Notes: generated by a model from the letters alone, not told the origin. DNA of 41,887 bases from Irineochytrium annulatum (GCA_027600665.1 JADGJL010000107.1:1-41887), one strand, 5' to 3'; positions 1-11,416 are shown, numbered from the stretch's first letter. A program made the numbers and translations.

Positions 1-1533
1 CCCTGACCACGCGTACCCCTTCACCGATATAGACCTCTGCCCCTCAACCTCAACCACGTCTGCCTCCTCTCCCTCCCTCGGTTGTAGGATCGCGCTTTGA
101 ATCGGCAGCTCCTGGATACTCTCCGAGGTCTCGTACCGACTCTCCGTCAGGCTCTTAGACGGCCCAAAGCCCTTGTAATCCCGCCGCTGCCAGTGCGACT
201 CGCTCTCCTCGTCCGAAACCGATATCCGGCGGAGCCACTTAACCGACCGCGCCGCCACGTGTCCCGGTACCACGGCGCGGAGCGGCGCCCCGTGATCCCG
301 CAGCAAAGGCTGGCCGTTCATCTCGTACGCCAGGACGACGTCCGCGAGAGGGTTCAGCGCCTTCGCGACGGGTATCGAGGCCCCGTAGCCCTCCGCTCCA
401 TCCATAATAAGGTGCCTCGTCAGCCTTGCGTCCTCCGTCTCGTCCACGGGCGTCCCGGCCGTGACGAGCAGGCCATCCCTTTTCCCCGCGGCAATGTCGG
501 GGTCCAATGCGCTGGGCTCCGACATGTAGCCGGCCGCCTTCAGCACGTCGGAGAGCCTCGCGCCCGTCCATACAGCGTTCCCCATCGCACCGGAACCCCA
601 AGGGAGACCCTTGACGGGCTTCGTCGAGTTCATCTCCTGCCGCCTGTTCCCCGCGCACTGGAGCGTAGCCATCACCGTAACCCTCGGGAAGCGTGTCTTT
701 AGATCCTCGAGCGTGAGATGCAGCTCCTCGCTCCGTCCTGGCACGTCGACAATCAGTCGAAACTCCCTCTCGTCGATCGTCGGGACTGGCAAGTGATTCC
801 GGACGTAGAACAGCTCGCTCGGGGTCGTAAAGTTACCGGCCAACACATCGGGCGGCGTCTCAGCATTAAAAGGTGTGGCGGCATGAACGATTAGGGACGG
901 ATCTCGCTCAGGCTCGTTGGCAAAAAGAGCCTCTAGCGCCTCTCGTGGGTCGTCGGCGTCGTCCATGGCGGAGTCGTCCTCAGCCAGCGGCACCAGGTCC
1001 CCGATGCGATATTCCTCTAAAAGCTCGTGTGTCGAATCGGTGTGGTGGATCGAGAAGATGGCCCAGAAGGGGTCGATGGATCGGCCGGCCGCGAGGTGGA
1101 TGCGCTCGCCTCCAGGGTGGATATCGACAAAGTCCGTGATGTCGTAAACCTTGGCGCCATATATTACTTCGTGCTTTAACACACCTTACACAATCTCAGA
1201 CCTTGTTGCCAAAGGTTACCCAGATTCTTTTCTCCTTCGTGTTGTGGCACCGGACCTCCGCGCGCTTAAAAAGAGGCAGACTTGATGAGCTGACCGGGAG
1301 TTGGCCGGCCTTGGCGTCGAGATAAACGGTGGGTGTTATTGTGAAGACGCCGAGGAGTCCGGCGACTGTCCCGACACCGAGACCTAACCCCCATCGTGAT
1401 GAGCTCCTAATCTGCGGCGCAATGTTGCCGGTGCGTCTGGTGCACTGAAATCTATGCGATTGCCTCTGATATCAGGACACTATCAGTTCAACACGAGCAA
1501 TTTGAGCACACTGCGATTACCAGGGACGCGCAT
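1..1533 (-). CDS. Sulfite oxidase, mitochondrial (3' end cut by window edge)
   Basis: Oxidises sulfite to sulfate with cytochrome c as acceptor, normally in the mitochondrial intermembrane space. Exons on the minus strand are 1495-1533, 1220-1444 and 1-1173; introns are 50 and 46 nt. The first ~50 residues are basic and hydroxylated, followed by a hydrophobic stretch (GLGVGTVAGLLGVF), as expected for a bipartite mitochondrial presequence. A cytochrome b5 domain follows, with the heme motif HPGG near residue 107 and a second His in IFSIHH. The molybdopterin domain has the Mo-ligand cysteine in TLQCAGNRR. The visible part is 479 codons; about 60-90 C-terminal residues of the dimerisation domain lie outside the window. 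The domain order is that of animal SUOX rather than plant sulfite oxidase, which lacks b5, or nitrate reductase, which has b5 C-terminal. The first exon and its GTGTTG donor are the least certain part. Confidence 0.93.
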
Positions 1534-1841
1534 TTTAGAAAAGCATGACGCGGGTAATGTGGTCGGTGAGATGGCACGGCTGCTTGTGTGAGTAAGAGGC
1601 GAAAAGTCAACCGTATCGCGTTCATAAAGTCTGTTGAGCAAATCAAATTAATAGGAATGCTAAAATGACGCCAACTAGAAGAACGCTTACAATGCTGCCG
1701 AGATGATCGTAGTGATTAAGAAGAAGTATGAAAGACAATATCATGAGATTGGTTCAGGGATCGCATGAGGTTGTGGGCTGGCTTGCAGTTCGGAATGTCA
1801 AGATTTGTAAGGCTTGAATAAAGCGGAACCATTTCAGCTCC
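1534..1841. other. Gap between sulfite oxidase and the SNM1-like gene
   Basis: About 300 bases hold the shared upstream region of two divergent genes. A good splice acceptor (ATTTCAG, ending about 1837) lies just before the first Met of the next gene. An additional short upstream exon of that gene may therefore lie here; I could not pin down its donor or start codon. Confidence 0.5.
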
Positions 1842-2558
1842 ATGCATATGCACCTCCTTATTGCCGCGAGCGCTCTCCAAGGCTCCAGTCCGGCCATATC
1901 GCGGCACCTGCTATCAGCGGTACGATCACCGCCAACTTCGGAATCGACGCCGCTGCCCTACTTCACGAGGAAGCGCTTCTGCCACGCCTGTTCGACTCTG
2001 TTCATCGCGGGCGTGAACTGCGAAGTCAGAATTACGAAGCCGGCTTCTGGACAAATACCGCTGCCACCTAAACTGAGGCAATCTTCTGGGGACAAGCAAT
2101 CGAGGAAGCCACGGCATTCCTGCGCCTTCAAAGTGAAAGCCGGCGAATCGGCGCAAGTGCTCGGGCCGTGCATAAATGTGGTTAATTATGGATGCAAGAT
2201 ATGCGGGTTGAATACGGTCTTTGATGGGAGTGATGCTGTGGGTCGACGTCAGTTCAACGACAGCCGTAAAAAGGAAGCACCGCATAAAGTGGTCAAACGG
2301 AAGGCTGGGAAATTGAGGCCTGCACCTGTGCTGAACGGCCACGACGGAAGATTTCCGCCGCTAAAACTGACAGGGAAGCCGCAGGCCGAAAACAAGAAGT
2401 GGGAAGGCATGCGGAGGGGAAATGTCACGCCAGAAGTCGCTACTCAGCCTAGAAGGGCGGCAACTGACAGCCGGAAACGGGAGATGCTTGCTTTACTTCA
2501 AAAGAGAAAAACCAAACAAGATCACTTCTCATTTCAAGATTTTAGCAATAGAAAATGA
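1842..2558 (+). CDS. SNM1/Rpr2/Rpp21-like RNase MRP/P protein subunit
   Basis: Probable zinc-binding protein subunit of RNase MRP (5.8S rRNA processing) or RNase P (tRNA 5' maturation). The N-terminus (LLIAASALQGSSPAISRHL) matches the helical region of fungal SNM1 proteins. The zinc knuckle is split as C47-x2-C50, within RKRFCHACSTLFIAGVNC, and C118-x2-C121 (CKICG); the surrounding C-x2-C-x3-L-x2-G-x2-C-x-x-R pattern is that of the Rpr2/Rpp21/SNM1 domain. The C-terminal third is very basic (KKEAPHKVVKRKAGK, KREMLALLQKRKTKQ), which fits RNA contact. The length (238 aa) is normal. There is no intron within the frame, unusual here, but an upstream exon is possible because a clear acceptor sits just before the Met. 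MRP-specific SNM1 is preferred over Rpp21 because of the long spacer between the Cys pairs and the basic tail. The family call rests on pattern recognition only. Confidence 0.6.
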   Translation: MHMHLLIAASALQGSSPAISRHLLSAVRSPPTSESTPLPYFTRKRFCHACSTLFIAGVNCEVRITKPASGQIPLPPKLRQSSGDKQSRKPRHSCAFKVKAGESAQVLGPCINVVNYGCKICGLNTVFDGSDAVGRRQFNDSRKKEAPHKVVKRKAGKLRPAPVLNGHDGRFPPLKLTGKPQAENKKWEGMRRGNVTPEVATQPRRAATDSRKREMLALLQKRKTKQDHFSFQDFSNRK

Positions 2559-2636
2559 GTCAAGCGAGAGCATGGAACGAATATAAAAAGTTTTCAGTTA
2601 AAAAGGCACAGCGACATTTGGCAAAAGAGGTGACAT

Positions 2637-3213
2637 CTACATCTTTCGCAGCCTATCTCTCGCAATCGCCATCATGTCCTTCAGCCCAGTGGCCAATTCC
2701 TCCCCCCTCGTGTTCTTCATTCGCTCGCGTATTACGTCAGGAATCGCGCTCCGAGGCCTACCAGCCACAAAAACGACGAACTTGAACCCGAATTTAGCCT
2801 CATACTCCTCGTTCAGCGCACGCAGCAGGGCATTCGTGGCCTCGTCCTCCTTCGAAACCGCCGCAGCACCAGCACCGGCGGCATAGCCCTGCTCCTTGAG
2901 CGAATGAGCCGAGAGCTCAGCTTTCGGCGCACCTGTGGCAAGTCATTGGTGTCCAAACCGCCCACCGACTTAATGACGGAATAAGGAATAACAGCGAACC
3001 TATCCGTGGGTGGGCGTTGATGACGACGATCTTGTCCCGATCGCTCATGGAAGCGATTATCTCATCGCCGGCGTCGATTAGGCAGTCCCATGACGCGAAT
3101 GGCCGCCGGGCTAGAAGCGCGGTCGCCAGCGGTGGCGCCGTCTCGAAGAGTACGTTCACATACTCGCAGAACTGCGGCGGATCGGCCTTGTTAGCTGACT
3201 CGATATCGATCAT
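2637..3213 (-). CDS. OHCU decarboxylase (urate catabolism, UraD-type)
   Basis: Decarboxylates 2-oxo-4-hydroxy-4-carboxy-5-ureidoimidazoline to S-allantoin, the last step of uricase-route purine breakdown. Exons are 3000-3213 and 2637-2932 (169 aa); the intron is 67 nt with a weak GTTCGC donor. Visible family signatures are VLFETAPPLA near the start, the catalytic histidine in NAHPRIG directly before the intron, then APKAELSAHSLKEQG after it. Toward the C-terminus come LNEEYEAKFGFKFVVFVAGR and a helical tail of the type found in fungal members. The last residues are not a peroxisomal SKL-type signal. The start is the first Met of the open frame. The stop is only 78 bp from the stop of the convergent SNM1-like gene, and the start is 141 bp from that of the divergent NMNAT gene. 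Confidence 0.92.
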
Positions 3214-3354
3214 CTTGGTGGAATAAGACGCCCCACGTTCTCGCCTGCCTGATTACCCCTAGGCACTCGTCGACAGCATCATAGCTGCTGTTGCTCGGCT
3301 TCCTTGAGCTGCTGCCGTACTGTTGTTCCACCGAGACGCCATTGTCCACCTTCG

Positions 3355-4450
3355 ATGTCGAGACCGTTAACGCCGTTACCGGATGCCGGCTACACTTTCC
3401 CGCGGCGTGGAAGCTGGGAGATGACTGGTAACGCGTCGCTCTTGTTGTGATCGGTTCTCAGTCTGTCTGCAGATACGACCAAGGAGCCGCTGGTTCTCGT
3501 CGCATGCGGATCGTTTTCGCCTGTGACATATCTGCACCTCCGGATGTTTGGTATGGGTGGAAACAAGGCTTTCGAGCCGCAAGACCGCCTTGACTGATCT
3601 TGCTCATGCAATAGAGATGGCCCGGGACTACATCGTCGACCAAGAGAAGTTTGAGCTGCTGGCCGGCTACTTCTCCCCCGTCTCGAGCTCGTACGAGAAG
3701 GAAGGGCTGGCGGCGTACACGCACCGCGTGGCCATGTGCCAAAAGGCCGTCGAGGACAGCGATTGGATCATGGTGGATGGGTGGGAAGCAAGTCAGCCCG
3801 AATACATTCGGACGGCACCCGTGCTACAGCATTTTGACACGGAAATCAACGACCGGAGGGACGTGAAGGACGCGGTGGGCCCCAATGGTGGGGTCGTGGT
3901 CGATGGTTAGGCAATACATCGCTGGGATCTTCTGCTGACGACACGGTTCAGGCAAGAGACGGCCGATAAGGATTATGCTTCTTGCAGGGGGTGATTTGAT
4001 AGAGTCGTTCGCGAAAGTGACAGAGGTCAATGGCCGGAAGGCTCCGGTGTGGGCACCCGAAGATGTATGCGTCGAGAAGGACATGCGCCCAGAACCTAAC
4101 ACATGGCGTCTCCTTCCAGCTCGATATCATTTTGGGATGCTTCGGATGCGTCATCATCGAAAGAAAGGACGCGGATGTGTTCGAGTTCCTGCTGAAGTAC
4201 AAGAAGCTTCATGAGCATAGGGTTGGCAGACTTCGTTATGTGCACGTCACTGACTATCTTGAAGAAACGCGTGTTTGTCGTGAAACAATACATCCACAAC
4301 GACATTAGCTCAACGTTAATTAGACGATTTATTAAGCGCGGGATGTCCGTGAAGTATCTTCTTCACGACAAGGTGATAGAGCACATTAGGTTTTACGGAC
4401 TGTATAAACAGGACGAGCCGCGAGAAGGGGAAGTTCCTGATATATATTAA
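3355..4450 (+). CDS. Nicotinamide/nicotinate mononucleotide adenylyltransferase
   Basis: Joins NMN or NaMN to ATP to make NAD or deamido-NAD, the central step of all NAD routes. Exons are 3355-3427, 3473-3550, 3615-3887, 3952-4064, 4120-4221 and 4265-4450 (274 aa); introns are 43-65 nt. The nucleotidyltransferase motif VACGSFSPVTYLHLRMF starts near residue 36, with the GxFxPxxxxH arrangement. Then come VDGWEASQPEY, the loop RIMLLAGGDLIESF, CFGCVIIER and the C-terminal ISSTxxR motif (NDISSTLIRRFIKRG). The N-terminal YTFP segment before the catalytic domain is typical of fungal enzymes. The length agrees with the eukaryotic family (about 280-400 aa). The start was chosen because it opens the only frame leading through the first intron into the catalytic motif. 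Confidence 0.95.
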
Positions 4451-5440
4451 TGTGGGGATATTGTGTCAAGTTAGACCCAACCGCCAATGTGTGTTTGCCC
4501 ATTGTACTTCTATATTTCGATGTTCTCACTGCCGATATGACTTGTATTCACACTTTTCACTGAAGTAAACCAAAACGATGCTGCACTTGATTTTGAAAGA
4601 TATCGCACATAAGCACTGTAGGATTTCCCAGATCACAAATCATCGCAGGACTTCCTAGATGTCATAGGGGCGATGTTGACAAATTCCAGACCAGCACATA
4701 CGACTGAACTCACACTGAAATGAACTCGAAAATAAACGAGGAGCAATTTCCCTCAGCTGCAGCCTTTCCGCGAGTTCTGCTTGAGATCGCCAAACTGGCT
4801 CCAATGACAATTGAAACTCCGCACTTACCGCCTCTCCACGTATGCGGTTAACCTTCAGCACGACGAGATAAAGTCACTTTCGGTATCGTAAGGCTGACAT
4901 GGGCCTTGCCCCCGAGTTGCAGTGTCAGAAGTGTACGCACTCCACGGCAACGTGATCAAAATGGAAGTCATGTAAAGCTAAATGCTACGGCTCGAAAAGT
5001 TCAATATACGCAGCAGGTTGTGATGCGGGAGTTCAGCATGCAAAATTCTGGCACCTAGGTCGAGAGTGAAAGGCCGTACGGTGGGGATGTGGTGCAGTAA
5101 CTAGAGTACAAGCCCGAGTGCACTTTCCGACAGGAGACGGAGCGTCTGAACACTCCATTCTCTCAATCCGTGTAAGCCCATCAGATTAATCCCGCACCTA
5201 ATAGAGCCGTTGAGAGCCGCTGGCAGCTGCTGTGCTCTGGGGATCCCATACTGGGAACAAAGATGTATCAGCAGGGCCGTCTGGATGTTCACAGCATCCA
5301 GATCAGTCCGCCATCTCCATGCGATCCATCATCGGCAACTTTCCTGGCCCCCTTTGCAGACCGAGGAAAGGTTGTCCAAATCACTTGGTTGTGTAGTGAA
5401 GTGAGTTGACACTTCATTAAAAGTGGACAAGCCGCTCGAT
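4451..5440. other. Intergenic; possible remnant of a fungal transcription factor
   Basis: Nearly 1 kb without a gene I can support. On the minus strand about 5101-5340 an open stretch reads ...WRTDLDAVNIQTALLIH...LNGSIRCGINLMGLHG..., which resembles the middle of the fungal-specific transcription factor domain (the G-x-AIR-x-A-x-x-LGLH region). No zinc cluster or further exons are visible around it, so at most it is a decayed fragment. Nothing else stands out. Confidence 0.3.
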
Positions 5441-6972
5441 ATGGGGAAGCGGTCAATCAAAGCGTACATAGAGGACGTGAGCGGGAATCTGGCCCAGGAG
5501 CGCGGTGATGAGCTCGGCGAGTTGTTGAGACTGGGCTCGGATGCGGCCCTGGAGGACGCCATCGCGGGCGTACGTCCTCTTTCGCCTTTCCACGCGGCCG
5601 CCGTTGACGTTTCTGCAGCAGAATGCCGTGTCCTGGGAGAATCAGGTCCGTCGCCTGGACGGCGTATGGGCCGACATTGCACTCGGGCACCTGAAAGTCG
5701 TCAAGGCTGTCCTGAATGGGGATTACGCGACGGCGTTCGCGGACCAGAACCTGGCTGCTCAGTGAGTGATATTCTACATCATAACGCGTGATCTCAGGTC
5801 GGCTAGACAGTTCCATCAAGTTGCCACAAACATGCCGAGATGGGTGCTGCCCGTTCTCTACACTCTCAATTTGGACCTTCGAAAGTTGGCCATACTGGCG
5901 GACCAGCAGCTGAGGGACAGCGGGCAAAAGGCGTTGTCGTTGGAGGAGGCCGCGAGGACAATGAACAAGGCCTTCTCAGTCTGTGCCACGGACAGATATT
6001 CGACGTTGGAGCGGAGTCGCAAGTGGGGCGCGTTCTTCGTTTGCAACCTGTTGTTTCAAACCTACTTCCGGGTAGGTTTTAAAGTAAATTGACCACGGTT
6101 GCTTACAACAAATGGAAGTTGAAGCAAATTAACCTTGCAAGTACTTTGATCCGGTCACTTACTAGTGCCGATTTACCGGACCTCGAACTGTATCCGATCG
6201 CCCATGTTGTGACATTTAAGTATTACATGGGTGTCTTAGCCTTTTTTAACGAGCAGTATGATAAGGTAAGCCCATGAATAATTATTTACTTCAGAAACTC
6301 ATCACTTCGCAGGCTGAAAACGATTTGTCTTTCGCAATAAAGCGATGTCGCGCCCGAGGACCCTACGAGGACATCTACGTGAACAACCGAAGGTATTCGT
6401 TTGGTGGTGACTACATCTGAGTAAATTTAGCCTGATATTGAATTATCTTATACCCACTCGGTTGCTGGCCGGTCGGATACCGCATCCTGACCTTTATGAG
6501 AAATACCCCGCTCTGGAGTACGCGTACAAGGCCATCATCTCCGCTGTAATAAGCGGAAACCTCGGACAGTTCGACGACGTGCTGGAAGCTCGTCAGCGTC
6601 ATTTGATATCTCGGGGGACGTATCTTGCGATCGAACGATGCCGATCGTTATGCTTTAGAAATCTAGCAAAAAAAATGTATGGCAGCTGGGAAGATCGCGT
6701 CTCTGACCGATGGCAGATGGCTATGTGCGAACAAATCGACTCGGATAGAGTTCAGCGTCTTCGTCCAAGGGGTCGCTCTGGCGGGCTGCAAAGGCGTGGA
6801 CATGGATGAAGTCGAATGCATGCTGGCGAACCTGATTGATAAGGTATTGGTGCAAGCTGAATTCCCCGCTGATGATGTGAAGGGTTACTTGAAAGGTTAT
6901 ATGTCGCGAGAAAAGCGGACGCTTGTTTTGAGTCCGACAGCAGCCTTTCCTGTCGTCAGTGCCGTATCATAG
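5441..6972 (+). CDS. CSN12/Thp1/PCID2-like PCI-domain protein
   Basis: Family members act in TREX-2 mRNA export (Thp1/PCID2) or beside the COP9 signalosome (Csn12). Eight exons: 5441-5569, 5619-5761, 5798-6071, 6119-6265, 6313-6392, 6431-6676, 6717-6843, 6883-6972; introns are 36-49 nt, giving 411 aa. The N-terminal helical-repeat part includes QNAVSWENQVRRLDGVWADI. The middle has HVVTFKYYMGVLAFFNEQYDKAE. The PCI module starts with LNYLIPTRLLAGRIPHP and ends in the winged-helix strand GYLKGYMSREKRTLVLSP followed by FP, all strongly conserved in this family. Length and the YMSREKRTLVLS signature fit Csn12. The two subfamilies cannot be separated here, so no gene symbol is given. Intron 5 is only 38 nt. 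Confidence 0.9.
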
Positions 6973-7524
6973 CGGTGCGGTATACCGAAGTGCTCTCATT
7001 TAGCGGAAAGCGTTCCGTTTGGTTATAGTTCGGTCGAGCCAGCTACAGAGGGCTATGGGTTGTTCACGTGACGACGCTTTCGGTTGTGCGTTAAAGAACG
7101 TTTCTGACTGCTGAATGCGTCTTGCATGCAGGGACGTCAACGTCCGCCTAGCTCTATATTTGCTGTGTTCATTGTGATCTCTTGGTTGTGATTTAGACGG
7201 GAAAATAGCACTAAGCCTCACCTGAGAAGCTTGATTAATCACTTGCGAACAAACTTGTGCAACGCATAACGCATTCAATAGTTGAAGTCGACAGCCCGGC
7301 ATTATAAATTTTGTGCCAACAAGTACCAAACAATTGTTGCGAAGACCAGTACTTCCCCACTGCCTCTAAATACAAATGAGGCACCTGCGCGAACAAGACT
7401 TCGAGTTAGGTCTTTAAGTTAGAGTGGACGGCAGCTTTACTATTACCACTGTGCGCACCTACGTGGTTGAAACATTTATTCATACAAGCGGTTAATATGT
7501 GATTAGAGACAATAGCTCAATGTG
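6973..7524. other. Intergenic between two convergent genes
   Basis: About 550 bases between the stop codons of the PCI gene and the PIG-M gene. It holds the two 3' untranslated regions and AT-rich sequence. I see no gene, repeat or RNA signature. Confidence 0.6.
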
Positions 7525-8812
7525 TCAAAATCTATTACGTACAAACTGATACAAAATGTAAGTGTTAATGCCCTCAAAGAGCGCCCCCGCTGCAAAAAGT
7601 GCCCGAAATGTATTTAAACCCTTGTGTTCGAGTAAATATGCGAAAAACAACCACACCGCCTGTTAGCCATCATTAGATCAGAAAATAGCGATCCGCCGAC
7701 CTGTCCGCCAATCCACAGCGCCAAAAGCACCACCCCCGTCTTCCACTTTTCACGAATAAATGGACTCGACGCGAGAACCAGCGGAAGCAAGCATAAATAC
7801 CACATGAAGTACTACACCAAGTGAGATCCTCCGCACAAGGTTTGTCGTCAAACCTGGGAAGTCACGACCTTGTTCAGCGTCACAAACGCAAATGTTTGCG
7901 CGAAGCACGCGAAGGCTAGATCTTTAGCCCCAAGGGTGCCCGCTGCAATGACGAGCGAGAGTTGCGGCACGAGAGCGAGAAGACCGGAGTGCGTGTCTGA
8001 TCCTCCGTGTCCCAAATACAAATGATAGAAGTACACTGAGAAGTTATGCCGATGATCCTGACGCGTTACGTGGTAGAGGTAGGTGTGGTAGATAAACTCG
8101 TTCCCGTATCTTGTCTTCAGGTGTTACATAAACGTGTGGTGAAGAAATGGCCTTACATCGCATACATGACGGCTCCTAACGTAAAGAACACCCCACCGCT
8201 GATAAGGCCAAACTCAATTCGAGCCCACGAAAAGAACGACCGCAGCGAAGACTGCGCAGAAGCCGACTTATCCGACCCCTTCATTGAAAGCCACAACGGA
8301 AGAGCGTGAAGGATCGGGTATATCTTCAAATGGACGGATAGACCAAAAATCGCGGCCCCGAGCCTGCGTTTCCCCATCGCAAACGCGACGAGCATGCCAA
8401 GCACCAGGACGGCCATCACAGATTCCGAGTTCCCTCTAGTGGATATGGTGGCAACGAAGGGATTTAACGACCAGCACGTGGCCACAAGCGTCGCCGCGAT
8501 TTGCGGCTCCGTATTTCGAAGCTGCAGGAGCTGGTAAAGGAAGAATCCGACAAGGAGGTCGCAGGCGATGAAGAGAAGCTTGCCAAACAGCGGTTGGATC
8601 GCGTTGGGCGTGAGGATCCATGCCAGCAGCGGGGTGTATCGGTATGTCGCGCGCTCGTACGGGGACCTGCCGTTTAGGACGAGGCTCGCGGCATCGGAAA
8701 ACACAAGATAATCGACATCGGTGTACTTGACGGGGAGATTCGCGTCCTGCCAGAGCCCGAATGCGAGCAATGACGTCCGCAGGAGCATCGGCAGGATGAA
8801 CTCCACCCTCAT
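7525..8812 (-). CDS. GPI mannosyltransferase 1 (PIG-M/GPI14 family)
   Basis: Adds the first alpha-1,4-mannose from dolichol-P-mannose to GlcN-PI in the ER lumen during GPI anchor synthesis. Exons are 8157-8812, 7854-8109, 7701-7811 and 7525-7659; introns are 47, 42 and 41 nt, giving 385 aa. The luminal catalytic loop [14 protein letters not shown] (DxD motif, residues ~28-41) comes after a first membrane segment. It is followed by [29 protein letters not shown] and [15 protein letters not shown]. After the first intron come [19 protein letters not shown] and [14 protein letters not shown]. Many hydrophobic segments are spread through the protein, and the last exon gives a final membrane helix pair. 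Length and order of motifs match the family (about 400 aa). I start at the Met just before the first membrane segment because the frame upstream has only a TTG. Confidence 0.95.
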
Positions 8813-9059
8813 TGCGCGATAACTTTGACAATTAGCCAGGTGAAGGCATGCGGGAGACCAAGCCGAAGGACGCTCCCGCAAACACCGACGCGGATACTTC
8901 GAAGCTCAAAATTGAAAGCATTAAAAGCTCTATACTGGTAACAACTACTTAAAGTTTCTCAAACTCACCGGCAGAAAGACCTTGGAGAAAGCCTTTAGAG
9001 AGAATGTTCACATTAGGAGGACCCAGAACCAACCCCACGCCATTTTTTCCAATGATTCG

Positions 9060-11336
9060 ATGGTCTCCGCTACTGACGCGGACTCACCCGAGGAGCTGAT
9101 CATTCGTGCCAAGCGAGAGCTGACGCGGATAAACCTCATGAAAGCAAAAGCTGCAGAGCAAAAGGTCCTGAACGATCAAGAGGAGGAAAAGTTACTTTTG
9201 CAACGTATACAGAATACAAGAGAGGGGTTCAGGACTCGACATGCCGTTTTAGAAGGTACCTGGGGATATGTTATGCACGGGAGCTGATCAGCATGATAGC
9301 TGGGCCTAAGTTCGTGCGAAGCTTCTTTTGCAGCTTTGGAGAGGTAAAAAAAGTGGAGCTTTTGGACGAAGGCTCGGCCTTTGCGGTGTTTTCCTCAAGC
9401 GGGCACATTGGTATTAATTTTTCCTTGTACATTATCGCTGACGACAAGCAAAGAGATATGGGAATGTTTCGTTAAGGACGACGGGATGGGTGCTGACTTG
9501 AAGACGGTGATTCATCTGAGCGGTCAGGAGCTTAGCTGCGTCACAAAAATCTTCGAGGAGGACCTCATTAGCGGCAGACAGAAAGTTCTGACGCCGTCGA
9601 CGATAGGCGGCGTGGCAAGGGAGGGAGATCAAGAGAACGGTTTGCACGCTACTGGTAGATGCGATCTTAAGTTCGTTTAGAGGCAAATGATGTATTTCCG
9701 GTAATTGAGCTGGAAAAACAAGCATCCCTTGGTAACATTTGCTCTCAGTGATAGAATCTGACGTTGCGAACAGATGAGATAGGATTAGATGATGGCACGG
9801 ACGACTCGGAAGACGGTCTCGGTAGCATATCAATTAACCACGGTAAATCCACGTTAAAAATGTCACACAGTCTCACCAGCATAGGATTTTTTCTCGGATA
9901 CGAAAACGGGGAAGCCGCTGTATTCGAGTTGGTGTTTACGAGGAACTCGGAGGGTAGTACTGTAAGCTTGAACAGCGTTGTCATAATGCTAACGTTCAAG
10001 AGACCGTATCTCACTCTGTAACGACGAAGAGAAAGCTATCCGTTGTTCCCATCAACCTGGGGTGCCTTGCGGAATTTGATAACGTCGTGATTTCTGTCGT
10101 GTCCCATAACGGGATCGACTTCTCGGTCTGCGCTTACAACGCGGAGCTGGAGGATATATGGCAATGCAAAGTCGAAACCCTAAAGGCGGTTTCCAAGGAT
10201 CGACAGAATCGCACCGTATCGCAAATGAAACACGATTTTTCTAAGTCGTCAACGGCAAGCGCGTATAACGCATCTGGTAAGCTCTTCCTAACCAAATTGA
10301 CAATTAAGTATTTCAGAGGACATTGTTACGAGTATTTGCGCCGACCGGTTTCGCCGGCAAATTCTAGTTTCCTTGAAGACCGGTGCCGCTCTCTCGATCA
10401 CACTTTTGCAGGCGAAAGAGGTATCGAACGCAGCAGCGCCGGTCAAACCGCCGTCAGCACCGGGAGTTGACCCTGTGCCACTACCGGAAATCCCACAATC
10501 TGGCCAGCAAACCGCCGACTCGCGAAGGTTCATCACAATCGCTTTCTGTCTAGAGGTCAGTTTTTAACGATGTTATCAAAAGTAAGGGCTTTTATATAGG
10601 CTCAAGCCGCCCATGTTGGCCTTGTCTCTAATGAGCAGGCGGCGATACCTGAAAAAGCTACGCCGTCGAAAGACGCCGGGGGGGTAAAATCTGACTCATA
10701 TCGCCCGAAGGACACATCTTCCTCCAAAATCTTAAGCCTTATACCTGTAAGACTTGCTATTTACATTTTGCAATGCTAATTATTGTAGATTAACTACATC
10801 GAGGCTTTCGTCAATCAAAAGTCGCACCAACCCGCCGTCGTTATCGGATGCTCGGACGGCACCCTCCGTACTTATTCCGTGGACAACGGCTTTGTCTCAG
10901 GCAGCCCGTGCCTCATTCAAACGGTGGATAGCATGGACGACCACCTCGACCCAGCTGAAATCAGCTCAATATCGAGAAGGAAAGAGTACTACCTTTGGGG
11001 CACGTTGCTGGACATTGACGATGCGCAGATGATGTTAACACATTCCTCGGACGGTGAGAAACATATTTCGACATCGTCTGGCTCAAACTGAATTCAGGCA
11101 TCCTGTCTGTCTTCGACGTCAACAGTCAACCGCCACTCCTGGAGATGCGGGTTTTATCAAATCGATACACGCTGTTGAAAGAAGATCTGGACCAAAATGC
11201 GAAGCCAAAGAAGCGAAGCATCAACATTATCGACCCGGAGAAGGGGAATTTTGTGATTTATTCGGGGAGGGAGTGGAGTTTGATGAGTGCTAGAAATCTT
11301 ATAGACTTTCAGTTGCAACATAGCGGCAGTGGATAA
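9060..11336 (+). CDS. Unknown beta-propeller-like protein with helical N-terminus
   Basis: Ten exons: 9060-9255, 9300-9410, 9454-9639, 9681-9731, 9774-9961, 10003-10276, 10317-10555, 10600-10746, 10789-11053, 11098-11336, with nine introns of 40-44 nt, giving 631 aa. Residues ~1-60 are a charged helix (IIRAKRELTRINLMKAKAAE). The rest alternates short beta-strand runs in the manner of WD-type blades: AFAVFSSSGHIEIWE, IGFFLGYENGEAAVFELV, VVISVVSHNGIDFSVC, AVVIGCSDGTLRTYS and GILSVFDVNSQP. Classic GH/WD dipeptides are mostly missing. A Pro/Ala-rich spacer (about residues 400-430) interrupts the blades. I do not recognise the family. A scaffold role is the usual inference for such folds, but nothing here shows partners. 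The start is 247 bp from that of the divergent PIG-M gene. Confidence 0.72.
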
Positions 11337-11416
11337 TTATTCAATAGATGTATCATCTTGCCAAGTGCGGATGTCGGACATTCATGTCCGTCGTTTTGCA
11401 GTCTACATCTGTCATC

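Noticed and set aside
239..658. Open frame of 139 codons on the minus strand inside sulfite oxidase
   Set aside because: Arg/Gly-rich shadow in another frame of the molybdopterin domain, whose own frame carries the TLQCAGNRR motif.
1926..2342. Minus-strand frame of 138 codons opposite the SNM1-like gene
   Set aside because: No conserved features; the plus-strand frame has the paired zinc-ligand cysteines and basic tail.
8436..8831. Long antisense open frame opposite the PIG-M gene
   Set aside because: It lies wholly over the conserved PIG-M coding exon and its protein has no domain features; a frame shadow.
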